Assembly: GCA_965649825.1 (NCBI GenBank)
Contig: OZ287696.1
Location: 1,054,001 to 1,118,000, forward strand
From: Penicillus capitatus
Taxonomy: Eukaryota > Chlorophyta
Reading direction: 5' to 3'
Length of the DNA: 64,000 nt
Part shown: positions 54,141-64,000 of the stretch, one piece after another
Layout of the letters: each line of letters begins with the position of its first letter
Numbering within the stretch: position 1 is the first letter of the stretch
Translations under genes and position numbers: made by a program
Notes under the pieces: model-generated
Databases searched by the model: none
What the model was told of the DNA's origin: nothing
Seen by the model: only the letters and a program-made list of their open reading frames with translations

Positions 54141-54536
54141 AATCACAATGCGCGATTCTCTCCGCGGCAGTCTGATGTCAGACGAAAATGGGTCGAACGT
54201 CACTTCGCTCGGCGGGCAACCTACCACATCGCCAGTGGACTGATCTCACAGTGGAGAGACATCGAGACGATGAGGGTCGGCATGGCCTCTTCCAGGAAGA
54301 CCAGATCCCTTGTCTTCTCGTGCTGTATGGGCAAGCGAATCTGCTCACCAGACCTCTTTGCTCCCGAGCGACGGATGGAGGCAAAGAGCATAGAGGATGT
54401 GACCGACCTTTGCTGAGGCTTCCCCGTCCTTCTGGGACGCGTCGGGAGCACAAAATGGTAGCCATCTGTGTCAGACGTGCGAATCTCTCTCGGACTGAGC
54501 TCTGATAGATCTCGGAGAAGTGCGAAAGTAGCAGTC

Positions 54537-54796
54537 GGCGCTTTGCGACCGCATGACACAGTTGCCAGATACCAAATTCGGCAGGCATTAGCATCCGACG
54601 GTCGAGGTCGTCTTCCAGGGCTTCCTGTGCATTGGACATGAACTTGCCCATGAAGGATCATCATCCAGCGAGGAGGACTTTCAGCAGCCAGTAGTTCGGA
54701 GCATGGGCGTAGAGCATCGCCGCATCGCGCATTAACGCCAGACAGTGCTCGGGAACGCATTCCCTGTACACCCAGACGGTCTGACGCGGGATTCGT
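54537..54796 (-). pseudogene. 5' fragment of the 2OG-oxygenase-like gene (third copy)
   Basis: Matches 986-1262 and the first exons of the 20445-21684 gene, from QTVWVYRECVPEHCLALMRD through EDDLDRRMLMPAEF, and breaks at the same CCGACTGC point as at 1262. Homology ends at about 54796 on the other side, before the start codon and without the RRP12 gene. Confidence 0.55.
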
Positions 54797-55358
54797 TTTG
54801 ATCATCTTGTTATCAGTAACAGAAGCTGGGTACTGAATTGTATCATCATCTGGGACCTTCTGAAGGATTTGCAGACCGAGACGCCTTTTCTCTGGCGTAT
54901 CTTGGAAAGATCTACATATTGGGGACAATTACACCTATTCATACAGGATCTATATCTGTGGGGTTTTGTGGATATCATCTGCTTTAGCATAGATGGTCAC
55001 ACTTTCACTTTTTATGAACTCGTTGAATTGTATTGGCGGCGACGAGGTCAAGGAACCAGATGTAACTCGAGAGATATCTGTTGAAGCCGTTTACCTTATG
55101 AATTCTCGCAGCCCTTTACATGTGGAGCTGGACAATGTGTGGGTGCTTTGACCTTTACTAGATCTCCACCTCTTGCCACGGCTGGCACTCGGCCTTGTCT
55201 GCCAACACATACTACTTGCCTGTACGCTAAACGCGATACAAGCCCTCTAAAAAGACGGCCTGTCTTTCGTGGACCATCCTGAGGGCAATGTGGACGTGCA
55301 TTTCGAAGCGACGTAGATGTGACCAAACTTGTTCTCAGCCACATGAGGTTATCATTTC
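54797..55358. other. Spacer; possible 5' exon material, unassigned
   Basis: A minus frame starting near 54928 (MSPICRSFQDTPEKRRLGLQ, then ILQKVPDDDTIQYPA) runs into the 2OG fragment and looks coding-like, but I recognise no family. The right half is the upstream region of starch synthase III. Confidence 0.3.
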
Positions 55359-58300
55359 ATGCTCTTTAAATCGTTGGTGATCGTCTGGGCGATTCAGAGG
55401 TCAGACCGGAAGCGTTCTCGTCGCGTCGAGACGCCTTCCACAGCTCCACTGACGACTCTGAAGATCGTTTGGATCAAGGGGATCCGAACGGACGTTTCCA
55501 AAAACGGCTCAGCCTGTGGCGGCGAGGGGCTAGATCGCTCCAGCGGTCACACCGCTGCGATTTGGGTTTCTGCCTCTGCAACGCGTGGTTGCATGAGATG
55601 GAGTCTGACAATGAATGACAGAAATCCAGGCGTCCAGATGGAGTCGTCTGGTCCATCAAATGCGAGTTACGTTCGTGCGGCGTCCAATGATGCGCAGTCG
55701 ACTGCCCTGTCGAGTGCGTTGCGCGCTCAGCGTCCGAGTCGCCCCTCGACGTCCAACAGCTCGACGTCGGCTGTCGTCGCGAACGTCGACGCGTGAGGGC
55801 CGTCCCGTTCACTGCTCAGAAAAGTACGCGTTGCCCTCTGCATTGTGGGGCTTTCGTGAAGAGGCGCGACAGGAATCTCATCTCCGTCTCCGTTGTCGAG
55901 AATGAAGTCGAGAAAAGCAAAGAAGAGAAACCTAGACGTCGATCTGTGAGTCCAAAATCACGGATGAAGGCCGTGGCCGAAAAAGTGAGCGCGGCAAGGG
56001 AACTGGCACGGCGACTTGCAGAAGAGAAAGAAGCAGCTGTCAAGACCGGAAAACAATACAAGTACTCAGATCGATCCCTCATGTTACCTGACATTTTACA
56101 TGTCTCAGTGAACGGATTCTGAAATCCACAGAGGCGGCTGCTACTGAGGCAGCCATACAAGCAGCTGAAGCAGATGCTATGAACAGAGCTGTAAGGTTGG
56201 CAGAAGCGGGAAAAGAAAAGGTCGCTCCACGATTCTGTCGTACACGCCCTCGGCAGCTGTTTTCAGGACGCCGAGTTGCGTTATTTGAAAAAGTTCAACA
56301 AAGCTTTGAAGGCAATGGTATTGGATGTTGCCGTGGATAAAGATGAAGCAAGGAATAGACTGGATGAACTGCTTCAGGAGTTCAAATCCGCCGAACTGGT
56401 GACAGAGGTGCATCGTCTGACCGTCGCTATGCCCGAACTGTTTTTTATCATTCTTAAGGAGGAAAGATTGGCAACAGAGGAGGAAGAAGCAGAAGAAGTG
56501 GTAGAAGCAGCGCCAGAAGTGGAAGTCCCCTCGCCACTCGTCCCGGAGGTCAGAATCAAACTGCCAGGCCGTAGTCAGAAGGAATGCTGTTCAGGTCCCG
56601 GTGGAGGAACCTAAGTTGGATACCCTCAAAGTCGCGGCAGATGCTGCTCTGCAGTCGGACACACCTTTCTTCACCGTGCCTTCTGAGCCACCGATCGGAA
56701 AACCTATTCAGTTTCTATACAATCGTCTGGCCGGTCCTTTGCCAGAAACGGATTCTGTTTCTATCAAGTACGGAATCAACAAGTGGGAGAACATTGGGCA
56801 TATCAAGATGAAGCGAAGCGAGACGTTAAGTGACATAGCGGGTGAGTGGTGGGAAGCGGACCACGATTTGGAACTATTGCTCTATCGATTCGATTTTGTC
56901 GTTGTGGATGACGTCTCTGGACTCGTGGATAACAACAACTCCAAGGATTTCTATCTGAAGCTCAAAGGTGCGCTGACAAAAAGTCAGCTCTTGGAGAAAC
57001 GTCTGGCGCTCTTCGATGAGATTGAACAGAAACGAAACGCCGAGTTCGAGGCCGAGATTTGTAGACTCAAGTGACACCACTGCTTTGTCGTTTTTGGTAT
57101 CGTTCATGGAAGATTTCAAGGCAAGAAGCCGAAGCTAAGGCAGAGGAGGCAGGCAACGAGGCTCGAGAATCTGTCGTTGCTGAATGGGAGGCAGAGCTGA
57201 CGGAACGCGTTCTAGAGACGATCGGAGATCGAAGAGCTCAGGCCATCAAGGCACTAGGACGAGAGGAAACGATCAAGGGACCACGAGTGGCCTGGTTTGG
57301 AGATCTGACGCCTGGAAGTCGCGTCCTATTGACCTACAACTCGAACGAAGGGCCTCTGAAGAATGCCACTACCATCCGGGTGCATCTGGGAACAGACAAT
57401 TGGTACAAGGAGCAAATTGACGTAAGGGATCTGCCAAACTGTGTGATCGAATTGAGGTGTCGAATTCAGATAAGAGAATTGAAAAAACTGTCCGCGGAAG
57501 AGATACAGAAGAACAGAGTGGAAGAGGAATGTGGACCAGGTAACTGGTGGGGCATCCCGATCGACATTCCTGTAGAGATTGCCGTGATGAATTACGTATT
57601 CGACGATGGAAAATCTGCCGAGTGGGACAACAACAATGGACGTGATTACACGACTCCTATCTCTAATCCCTTAACACACGATCAACTCGTCGAAAAGAAA
57701 AAGGACGATGTGCGAAATGAGTTGACGGAAGAAAGGACACAACGCGTCGAGGGAGCCGCCACAGCCGCCAGAGACCGCATTCTCTCACGCGTAAGGCCAT
57801 CGATAGACGTGGTGCATGGCTGATGTGACGTTGATGTAGTTCGATTCGAGAATCCATCGCTGGCGTTCTCAGTGGCAGTACCTCTACACCGATCCCATTC
57901 GAGTACAGGCTGGACAGTCTGTCGAAATCTGCTATCGCCCGGATCTGACGGTCTTGCGCGGTCGACCGGATGTCTATGTCCGTGTGGGGTTCAATCATTG
58001 GAGGCATCCAACGGGTATCCGTGCTATTAAGTTGGAGCCGATGATTGCCAATAACGTTGGATTTGAGCGTGCTGTTATCGATGTGCCAGAGGATGCACAC
58101 GACATGGACTTTATGTTTTCTGATAATCCTGATCTCCACGGCGGTTTTGTCGACAACAACCATGGCTTCAATTATCATTTCCCTGTCCATGGCAGCTCCG
58201 TTGCCCCACAACCGTTGAAGATCGTTCATGTCACGGTGGAAATGGCGCCGATTGCAAAAGTGGGCGGGTTGGCCGATGTGGTCACCGCACTGGGCAGAGC

Positions 58301-59589
58301 TGTGCAAGAAGAAGGGCACAATGTCGAGATCATCATGCCCAAGTATGACTGCATCGACTACGGCCAAGTGGAGAAGCTGGAGAAGCGTCGCAGCTTTAAT
58401 TTTGCTGGAAGCCATGTTCAAGTCTGGGCCGGTTTTGTGGAAGGACTGAATGTGACGTTTATCGAACCGGACAACGGCATCTTCTGGGTCGGGTGCATTT
58501 ATGGAGAGCAAAATGATGGTCAGCGATTTGAATATTTCTGTGGAGCCGCCTCAGAGTATCTCCGCATTTTCAACCTCTCTCCAGACATCGTTCACTGTCA
58601 CGACTGGCAAACGGCTCCCGTGATCTGGAGTGATCTGGCAGGGGCAAGAACCGTGTTCACGATACACAACATGAACTACGGTGTGGAGTTGATCGGTCGA
58701 GCAATGCATGCCACGACGGTTGCTACGACCGTTTCCCCAACCTATGCCACAGAGATCAGCGGGATGCCAGCAGTGGAGTCCAATTTCGCAAAGCTCTACG
58801 GTGTGCTGAACGGCATCGATGTTGACATTTGGGATCCATCTCGAGATCGGTTCTTGCCCATGAACTACAACGCAGAAACGGCCGTCGAAGGCAAAGCTGC
58901 TGTGCGTCAAGAACTCAGAAAGAGACTCAATCTCGCACAGATCGATGTTCCCATTGTGGGTGTCGTCACCCGCCTCACTCCACAGAAAGGCATCCACTTG
59001 ATCAAACACGCTGCGTGGAGGACACTCGAACGCGGAGGACAGTTTGTCCTGCTGGGCTCTGCTCCAGACCCCAAAATAGAGCACGACTTCAATCAGTTAG
59101 CAATGGATTTGAAATCGCAGTACCCTGATAGAGCATCTCTCATGTTTACGTATGACGAACCCCTGAGTCACATCATCTATGCAGGATGCGACTTCTTCCT
59201 CGTGCCATCCATCTTTGAACCGTGTGGTCTGACACAGATGATCGCCATGAGGTACGCGCATTTCTTCAACCCTGTTCGGCGACCTAGAGTGCATTGGCAG
59301 GTATGGCACGATCCCGATTGTGCGAAGAACAGGTGGACTCAATGATACCGTCTTCGATGTCGATACCGATGAGGATCGTGCTCAGTCGAAAGGCGTGGAT
59401 CCCAATGGTTTCAATTTTGAAGGAGCTGATGAAATGGGCTTGGATTATGCTCTGAATCGAGCATTGGGTTATTTCTTGAGCGATCGTCCAGCGTGGAATG
59501 CATTATCGCAATCTGTCATGCGTCAAGACTGGAGCTGGAGTTTGCCAGCTCTCGATTATCTTTCTCTCTACTACAAAGCGCTCAGCTGA
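55359..59589 (+). CDS. SSIII: Soluble starch synthase III (three CBM53 modules plus GT5 domain)
   Basis: Transfers glucose from ADP-glucose to the non-reducing ends of alpha-1,4-glucans. The N-terminus (about 55359-55900) is Ser/Thr-rich and of uncertain start; a transit peptide is possible. A Lys/Glu/Ala coiled-coil-like stretch follows (EKVSAARELARRLAEEKEAA). Three starch-binding CBM53 modules come next: FLYNRLAGPLPETDSVSIKY to GLVDNNNSKDFYLKL (56715-56965); VLLTYNSNEGPLKNATTIRV to EWDNNNGRDYTTPI (57325-57662); YTDPIRVQAGQSVEICYRPD to GFVDNNHGFNYHFPV (57880-58190). The catalytic GT5 part has APIAKVGGLADVV (ADP-glucose-binding KxGGL), DIVHCHDWQTAPVIW, VLNGIDVDIWDP, PSIFEPCGLTQM and the C-terminal TGGLNDTV. 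Verified introns: 57071-57120, 57791-57839, 59252-59300 (49-50 bp). The stop is at 59589. The module order equals plant SSIII. Confidence 0.88.
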
Positions 59590-60695
59590 GCTGCGTTTAT
59601 GATGTGCGGTATTGATGGACGGCGGTTCAATTCTTTTTTCATGGATGATGTGACAGGACGGGTGTGAGACGCCGAGGTCTTGTTATTGACACACGACATC
59701 TTAGACAACTTTGGTTCAAGATTCGGCATTTTGTTGACACCTCTCTCATAACGCGCTGTTCTGTTCTTTCGCTGATATGCCTTGTTGACATTTCGTGCAC
59801 TCCTCCGAGATCATGCCGCAGTCGATGGGCAGGCAGTCAATGAAAATGGCATATTCAGCGGCGATGATCTCTCGAGGGATGCAGATTCGATCTGAGCAAT
59901 GGGTGATCTCCGCGGAGACGCCGATGGATCATCCTTCGGAGAAATAGCGAGCTGTTTCTTAAAGGCCCGCGTGACAGATCATATGGACGATCGAGAACAG
60001 CGGCGACGGATTCGTAAAGACGCGGCGTCGTCAATTTAACCGTTTCTTCGCGGCGACCGCCATCAAACGGTTGAAATTAAGCGGCAGACACATCGAAGAT
60101 TAAGCGAGGCACTGGGCAAGCAGATTGTGCGAATCACAGCGTTGGTCGCTTTGATGGCGTCGGAGTACTCAGAAAGACAGCGTGTGTATCGGTGGGCAGA
60201 TCTCTGATTGCAAAGGACGGCATCCGGTTGAAGAACAAGGTCTCCCGTCCAGTAGGATGCTCCCAGGGTGATAAATCTGTCGAAGAATGAAGCACTATGA
60301 CGTTACCGTCAGGACAACTCAACAGCGAAGACATCCCTGAAAGAGTAGATTCAGTTTCGGAAGCTTTACTCAACGCACAGGCAGCTGACGTGCGCAGAGA
60401 CGTTCGAGGAAGTCGCTTCCTATAAAGAGATCCCGTCACTGTCGTGCACGCGAAGAAGCTGCAACGAAGCTGCTGCTGTTTGCCGAGACAGGCGCGTGAC
60501 ATTAATGACCGTCGTTCATCATCATCCTCGCGTTCATCGAAGCAGATCAGCCTCGATCAGTATCCGACGACGAATAAAGTATCTCTGCCGTTGCGCGATG
60601 GGACGTTCGGTCATGTCAGCCTTATTTAATGGCCCAGGCATTAGTCGCGTAGACGCGTTTTTGGTTCGTCACATTTCACAACGCACTGACTCCGT
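59590..60695. other. Intergenic; one weak minus-strand frame
   Basis: A 122-codon minus frame at 60134-60502 contains DGNVIVLHSSTDLSPWEHPT and SFAIRDLPTDTHAVFLST, which look moderately protein-like. It has no recognised family and no partner exon found. The rest is featureless. Confidence 0.35.
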
Positions 60696-61320
60696 ATGGC
60701 AGAAACTCTCAACGTGACGCCGCAGCCCGTGAGGCATCCTTATAGAGAAGAGCATCGGAACAACGCGTTATTGTTTGTAGGTGGCCACTGCCGAATCGGC
60801 AACGCCATCCATCGATGCTGTGACCGAAACGGCGACCGAGACAATCGCAAAGGAGAAAGAAACGACGGAGGCTGTCGCGGCTAAGGCCGAAGAAGTGAAG
60901 GCGGCCGTGACGGAAGAGGTGAAGGAAGAGGTGGCGGCAACAGAAGCAGAGGAGGCAACGACAAGTACAAGCCCTACAGCCGAGACGCCACGCAAAAAGA
61001 GAGCCTGGCGACGATTGCTCGAGGCCGTCAAGGCCAAACTGCGGAGAGCAAAGAAAACCGTCGGGCCTGCCGAAACGTCGCCTGGACCGTCCGCCGAAGC
61101 GAGCGCTTCTGAGCCAATAAAACAAACGGACGAGAAAAAAGACGAGGACGTCAAGGAAGAAGTCGCTGCCGAGACGTCGCCGACAGAAGAGCAGAAGAAA
61201 CAAGAAGAGACACTTGTGCCCGAACAGAAGGAGGAAACATCTCCTGCCCCCCAAACACCTGCCGCCCAACCTGCTACACCTCCTCAACCTGCCACACCTG
61301 CCGCCGAGAAGACAGAATGA
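60696..61320 (+). CDS. Acidic low-complexity Glu/Lys/Ala/Thr/Pro-rich protein
   Basis: The ATG at 60696 starts MAETLN. A 67-bp GT-AG intron (60714-60780) joins to VATAESATPSIDAVTETATE. The 185-residue product is almost wholly composed of Glu, Ala, Lys, Thr and Pro, such as EEVKAAVTEEVKEEVAATEA, with one basic island (PRKKRAWRRLLEAVKAKLRR) at about residues 75-95 that could be an amphipathic helix. It ends in a Pro/Ala/Thr run. Probably intrinsically disordered; function unknown. The clean splice and biased but uninterrupted frame support a real gene. Confidence 0.6.
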
Positions 61321-61851
61321 GCTTGCATGCGGACAAGCATGGCGTTTTCATGCAGTCTCTTTCACACGTATACTTACTTACACACACCACACCACACCAC
61401 GTCCATCATAAGTTGTATGGCTTCATAAAGATTGGTCGTATCCATTTGTCGTTGTTGTTGCTGCATTGTTGTTGTCTTCCTCGCCGATGGATTGCACACG
61501 TTTGCATTTCGGCGTGAAGAGTGTGAGGTTGTTACCTCGTGCTTCGCTGTTGACTGTATTTTCTAGTACATTGCGCATGTGGGTATCGAGAATTGATGAC
61601 GAAGTATCTGTGTCCATAAGAGATGGGCCGCTGGGGTTGTCACACTTGGCAATTCTTGACGCATCTGGATCTACAATATCTTGTTTTGAAAATCGAAGAG
61701 TATTCACTCTCAGATGTGACGACTTTGTTTTTGATCCGAGGGATTGTGAGTTCTCCTTCCCTGTCTTCCTCATCGTTCGAGTATGAAACTCAAATCCAAT
61801 GTCATCTCGTTGCGGCAATTCACTGTGCTGTCATCAAACGCATGATGTCAG
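61321..61851. other. Convergent 3' regions; no gene supported
   Basis: Contains a (CA/AC)-rich stretch near 61380-61400 and frames on both strands (61423-61818 minus, 61466-61786 plus) overlapping each other. The plus one reads ASLLTVFSSTLRMWVSRIDD, but no family match is evident. Confidence 0.35.
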
Positions 61852-62861
61852 CTATTTAAGCATCTGTGGTTCCCCTGCTTTGCTGCAATCGTATACGCGT
61901 CGCTGCGTCACCAAAGACGTCAATTGCCGATCCGTCGGTCCAACAGGAACAGGACGCGCAAGAAGCTGACACTCGAATGCCAGCCCAACTGTAAACAGAG
62001 CACCCAGTGAGAGAGGAAGAGAGGGGTCATGGTGACTCGAATGTGGTGGCGGTCTGTGCTGCTCTCTGGCTGCTTCTTCGCAGGCATGGAGAAAGGCATC
62101 ATAGTATCTGATCAGGATCGACGGATCTGAGAGGACGATGTTGGATGGAAGATGTCTTACCCGCCGCCGCGGCCAAGTCGTCCTCCAGAACGATCGAAAC
62201 CCAATCCTGGCACCAACAATACATCCAATCCCGCCTCCAACGCTGCGACGCAAGTCAAGGAGTGACGCTGGATGTGTGCGATTTTCAAAGGATGCACCGT
62301 TTTGACGTGGTCTGTTACTGTTTAGGTAATGAGGCCCGGGTTCGAGAATGCCAAACGGCGGAACCTCTATCAACTCTTCGACAGACTCTGGATTCCACAC
62401 ATCTCATACTTAACGGTATACAAACAGCAATGGGTCGCTCGGACCGACGTGCAGCAGTTCCATGTGTGCATTGGAATCGATCACTCTTGGACAGAAACAC
62501 TGTTTGCCTGTGACCGGGTCGTTGTCTGACGGACCCAAGGGTCAAGAAGATGAGGGTCACCTTGATCCAGGGCTTCTGCAACGATCCATGAGGTGTTGAC
62601 TTCCCTCAGTCGTGCACAGTGGATGTAGATTCCGATCTTCTCAGCCGATTTGAAGACATCCATGTCCAGAACATTCATACAGATCCTGGAACCTAACCCA
62701 ACACTCTTGTCCTTCTCCCTGACACCGTTTTAGGGACGATCCGCACTCTGTTCATCCATATCCTTGGTTTCCATGTTCCTTAAGGACTCCTTCAGCGAGG
62801 CCCGCAACTGACGTTTGGCATCGGGCAGAGGCGTGGAGCGCTCTGTGTGGGAGGTTGCCAT
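61852..62861 (-). CDS. MTHFS: 5-formyltetrahydrofolate cyclo-ligase
   Basis: Converts 5-formyl-THF to 5,10-methenyl-THF with ATP. The start is MATSHTERSTPLPDAKRQLR (62861), then ASLKESLRN. The next exon carries ICMNVLDMDVFKSAEKIGIY, ARLREVNTSWIVAEAL and, after a splice, GKQCFCPRVIDSNAHMELL. A 48-bp intron (C|GTTAAG...TTGATAG) removes three in-frame stops and gives VPPFGILEPG. A 76-bp intron (62243-62318) gives LEAGLDVLLVPGLGFDRSGG plus RLGRGGG, and a 53-bp intron (62108-62160) gives YYDAFL. The end has GLAFECQLL and PVGPTDRQLTSLVT. GFDxxGxRLGRGxGYYDxFL is the family signature. The splice between exon 1 and the ICMNV exon is not resolved. It is divergent from the MFS gene. Confidence 0.8.
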
Positions 62862-63103
62862 GACAAGACGTCGTTGGGCACCCGAAAGTCGTGCAAGGCG
62901 GTGTAGAGAGAGCAATGCCACGCGCATCCCACTGTCCGTATCGATCACACGGTGGCAATGTCGCATCGCGTCCCATCACCCAGACCAGCGGTATCTGATA
63001 CCCGCCAGGATGACGGGTGTTTCTATCTCAACAACAGCCCTCTTTGCGCCTGGCGTCTCCTCGTGGCGACGAACGGACCTGCACTGCAGGGACCGCAAGA
63101 CCC
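62862..63103. promoter_or_regulatory. Divergent promoter region between MTHFS and MFS genes
   Basis: 242 bp separate the two start codons. No TATA box is obvious. Open frames on both strands overlap here without protein character. Confidence 0.4.
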
Positions 63104-64000
63104 ATGTCGAGCAGTAGCTTAAACGTCGCTGACTTTCGCGGGGATGATGCCCCATCAACGAAAACCGATGCGGAAACACCTCTCTTGCCATTGGCAGAGA
63201 TGGTCACCTATTCTGTGGACGAGGCACTGTCTTACATAGGACATGGCCTCATGCAGCATCTCCTGCTGCTTGTTCTCGGCGCGGCCTATGCCGTCGCCGC
63301 TGCCAACACGGTGTTCATGCTCTATCTGACGCCAAATGTGCATACCCTCCTCTGCCTCTGCCTTAAACAACACCTTGTGGGGTGGATAGGTGAAGTGTGA
63401 GTGGGCAATAGACAAAACACAGCAGACATTCGTCATGTTGGTGTTCTTTGCGGGAACGTGTTTCGGAGCCAACATATGGGGAACAATGTCGGATCGCTAC
63501 GGCCGCCGTTTCGGCACAGCACTCTCTCTTTTTGTGCAGGGGGCCGGAGGCGTCATGACATCACTCATCACTGATTATGTATGGCTCCTGGTGGCTGCTG
63601 GTATCGTCGGGCTCGGCATCGGCGGTGGAAGCGTCACACCTTTCTCCATGTTCTCCGAATTCTTGCCATCTGAAAAGCGTGGCACACAACTGAGCATCTA
63701 CCAGTTGGCTTGGTCTCTGGGAGCCGTTCTAGAGATCGGCATGGCATGGCTCATCGTCCCATCCCACGGATGGCGTGCGTTAGCATTGGCAACGGCTCTT
63801 CCTGAACGTATGTATCCCCTGTCCTATGATTTCAGCTGTCTGTTTACTGACCAGATTGCTGAACCTTGTAGTGTTTCTACTTTTCCTTGTGGTCTTTTTC
63901 CTGCCCGAATCGCCGCGCTATCTGATGGTGATGGGACGGCCAGAACGTGCCGAACGTGTTCTGAAGAAGACCGCCTACGTCAATCGAAAATCGCTGCCCT
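63104..64000 (+). CDS. MFS transporter, SV2/SVOP-like (partial, runs off window)
   Basis: Major facilitator superfamily carrier in a cell or organelle membrane; substrate unknown. The start is MSSSSLNVADFRGDDAPSTK (63104). After an acidic N-terminus come YSVDEALSYIGHGLMQHLLL (the pattern preceding helix 1 in SV2/SVOP-type carriers) and helix 1. A 52-bp intron (63338-63389) joins to VKCEWAIDKTQQTFVMLVFF, then GANIWGTMSDRYGRRFG (MFS motif A), GLGIGGGSVTPFSMFSEFLP and SEKRGTQLSIYQLAWSLGAV. A 64-bp intron (63808-63871) leads to LFLLFLVVFFLPESPRYLMV (the PESPR motif after helix 6). The second half lies beyond the window. Confidence 0.85.

Noticed and set aside
57663-58511. 282-codon minus-strand ORF
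   Set aside because: Antisense to CBM53 and GT5 exons of starch synthase III.

Overview
This window is eukaryotic nuclear DNA. The genes on both strands are split by very short GT-AG introns. I could place 40 to 76 bp introns in PDE12/Sua5, GST, starch synthase III, MTHFS, MFS and RRP12. Small directional blocks of genes alternate with long duplicated or repetitive tracts. A starch synthase III with three starch-binding modules points to a starch-storing, probably plastid-bearing protist or alga. I cannot name the species.

Layout. 1-5.8 kb: an RRP12 fragment, a broken 2OG-oxygenase fragment, an unrecognised gene with a helix-turn-helix-like segment, three palindromic hairpins, a TMEM184 fragment, a kinase-tail fragment and a repeat. 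6-12.1 kb: unique genes (PPR protein, a PDE12-like nuclease apparently fused to Sua5/YrdC, a Tudor/MBT-like protein). 12.4-17.8 kb: hairpins, minisatellites, a 5'-truncated GST copy and repeat family E. 17.8-24.8 kb: an intronless membrane TKL kinase, a 2OG-oxygenase, a decayed RRP12 copy and two weakly supported gene pieces. 24.8-29.45 kb is largely an inverted copy of 1.4-5.8 kb. 29.5-36 kb is repeats and gene-poor DNA. 36-50.5 kb: CW zinc finger, CPBP protease, tropinone-reductase-like SDR, four-helix membrane protein, a possible MED16, and the intact GST. 50.7-54.8 kb is largely an inverted copy of 12.4-15.7 kb plus a third copy of the HTH/hairpin module. 55.4-64 kb: starch synthase III, an acidic low-complexity protein, 5-formyl-THF cyclo-ligase and an MFS transporter running off the end.

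The main theme is segmental inversion-duplication. Blocks of several kb occur in opposite orientations and break genes at their borders (2OG, GST, TMEM184, kinase, RRP12). Four hairpin triplets (12 hairpins) mark these blocks. Their stems carry paired base changes that preserve pairing in several copies. The unique genes serve ordinary housekeeping roles: rRNA processing, tRNA t6A, mitochondrial RNA turnover, folate, glutathione, starch and transcription. They form no evident single pathway.
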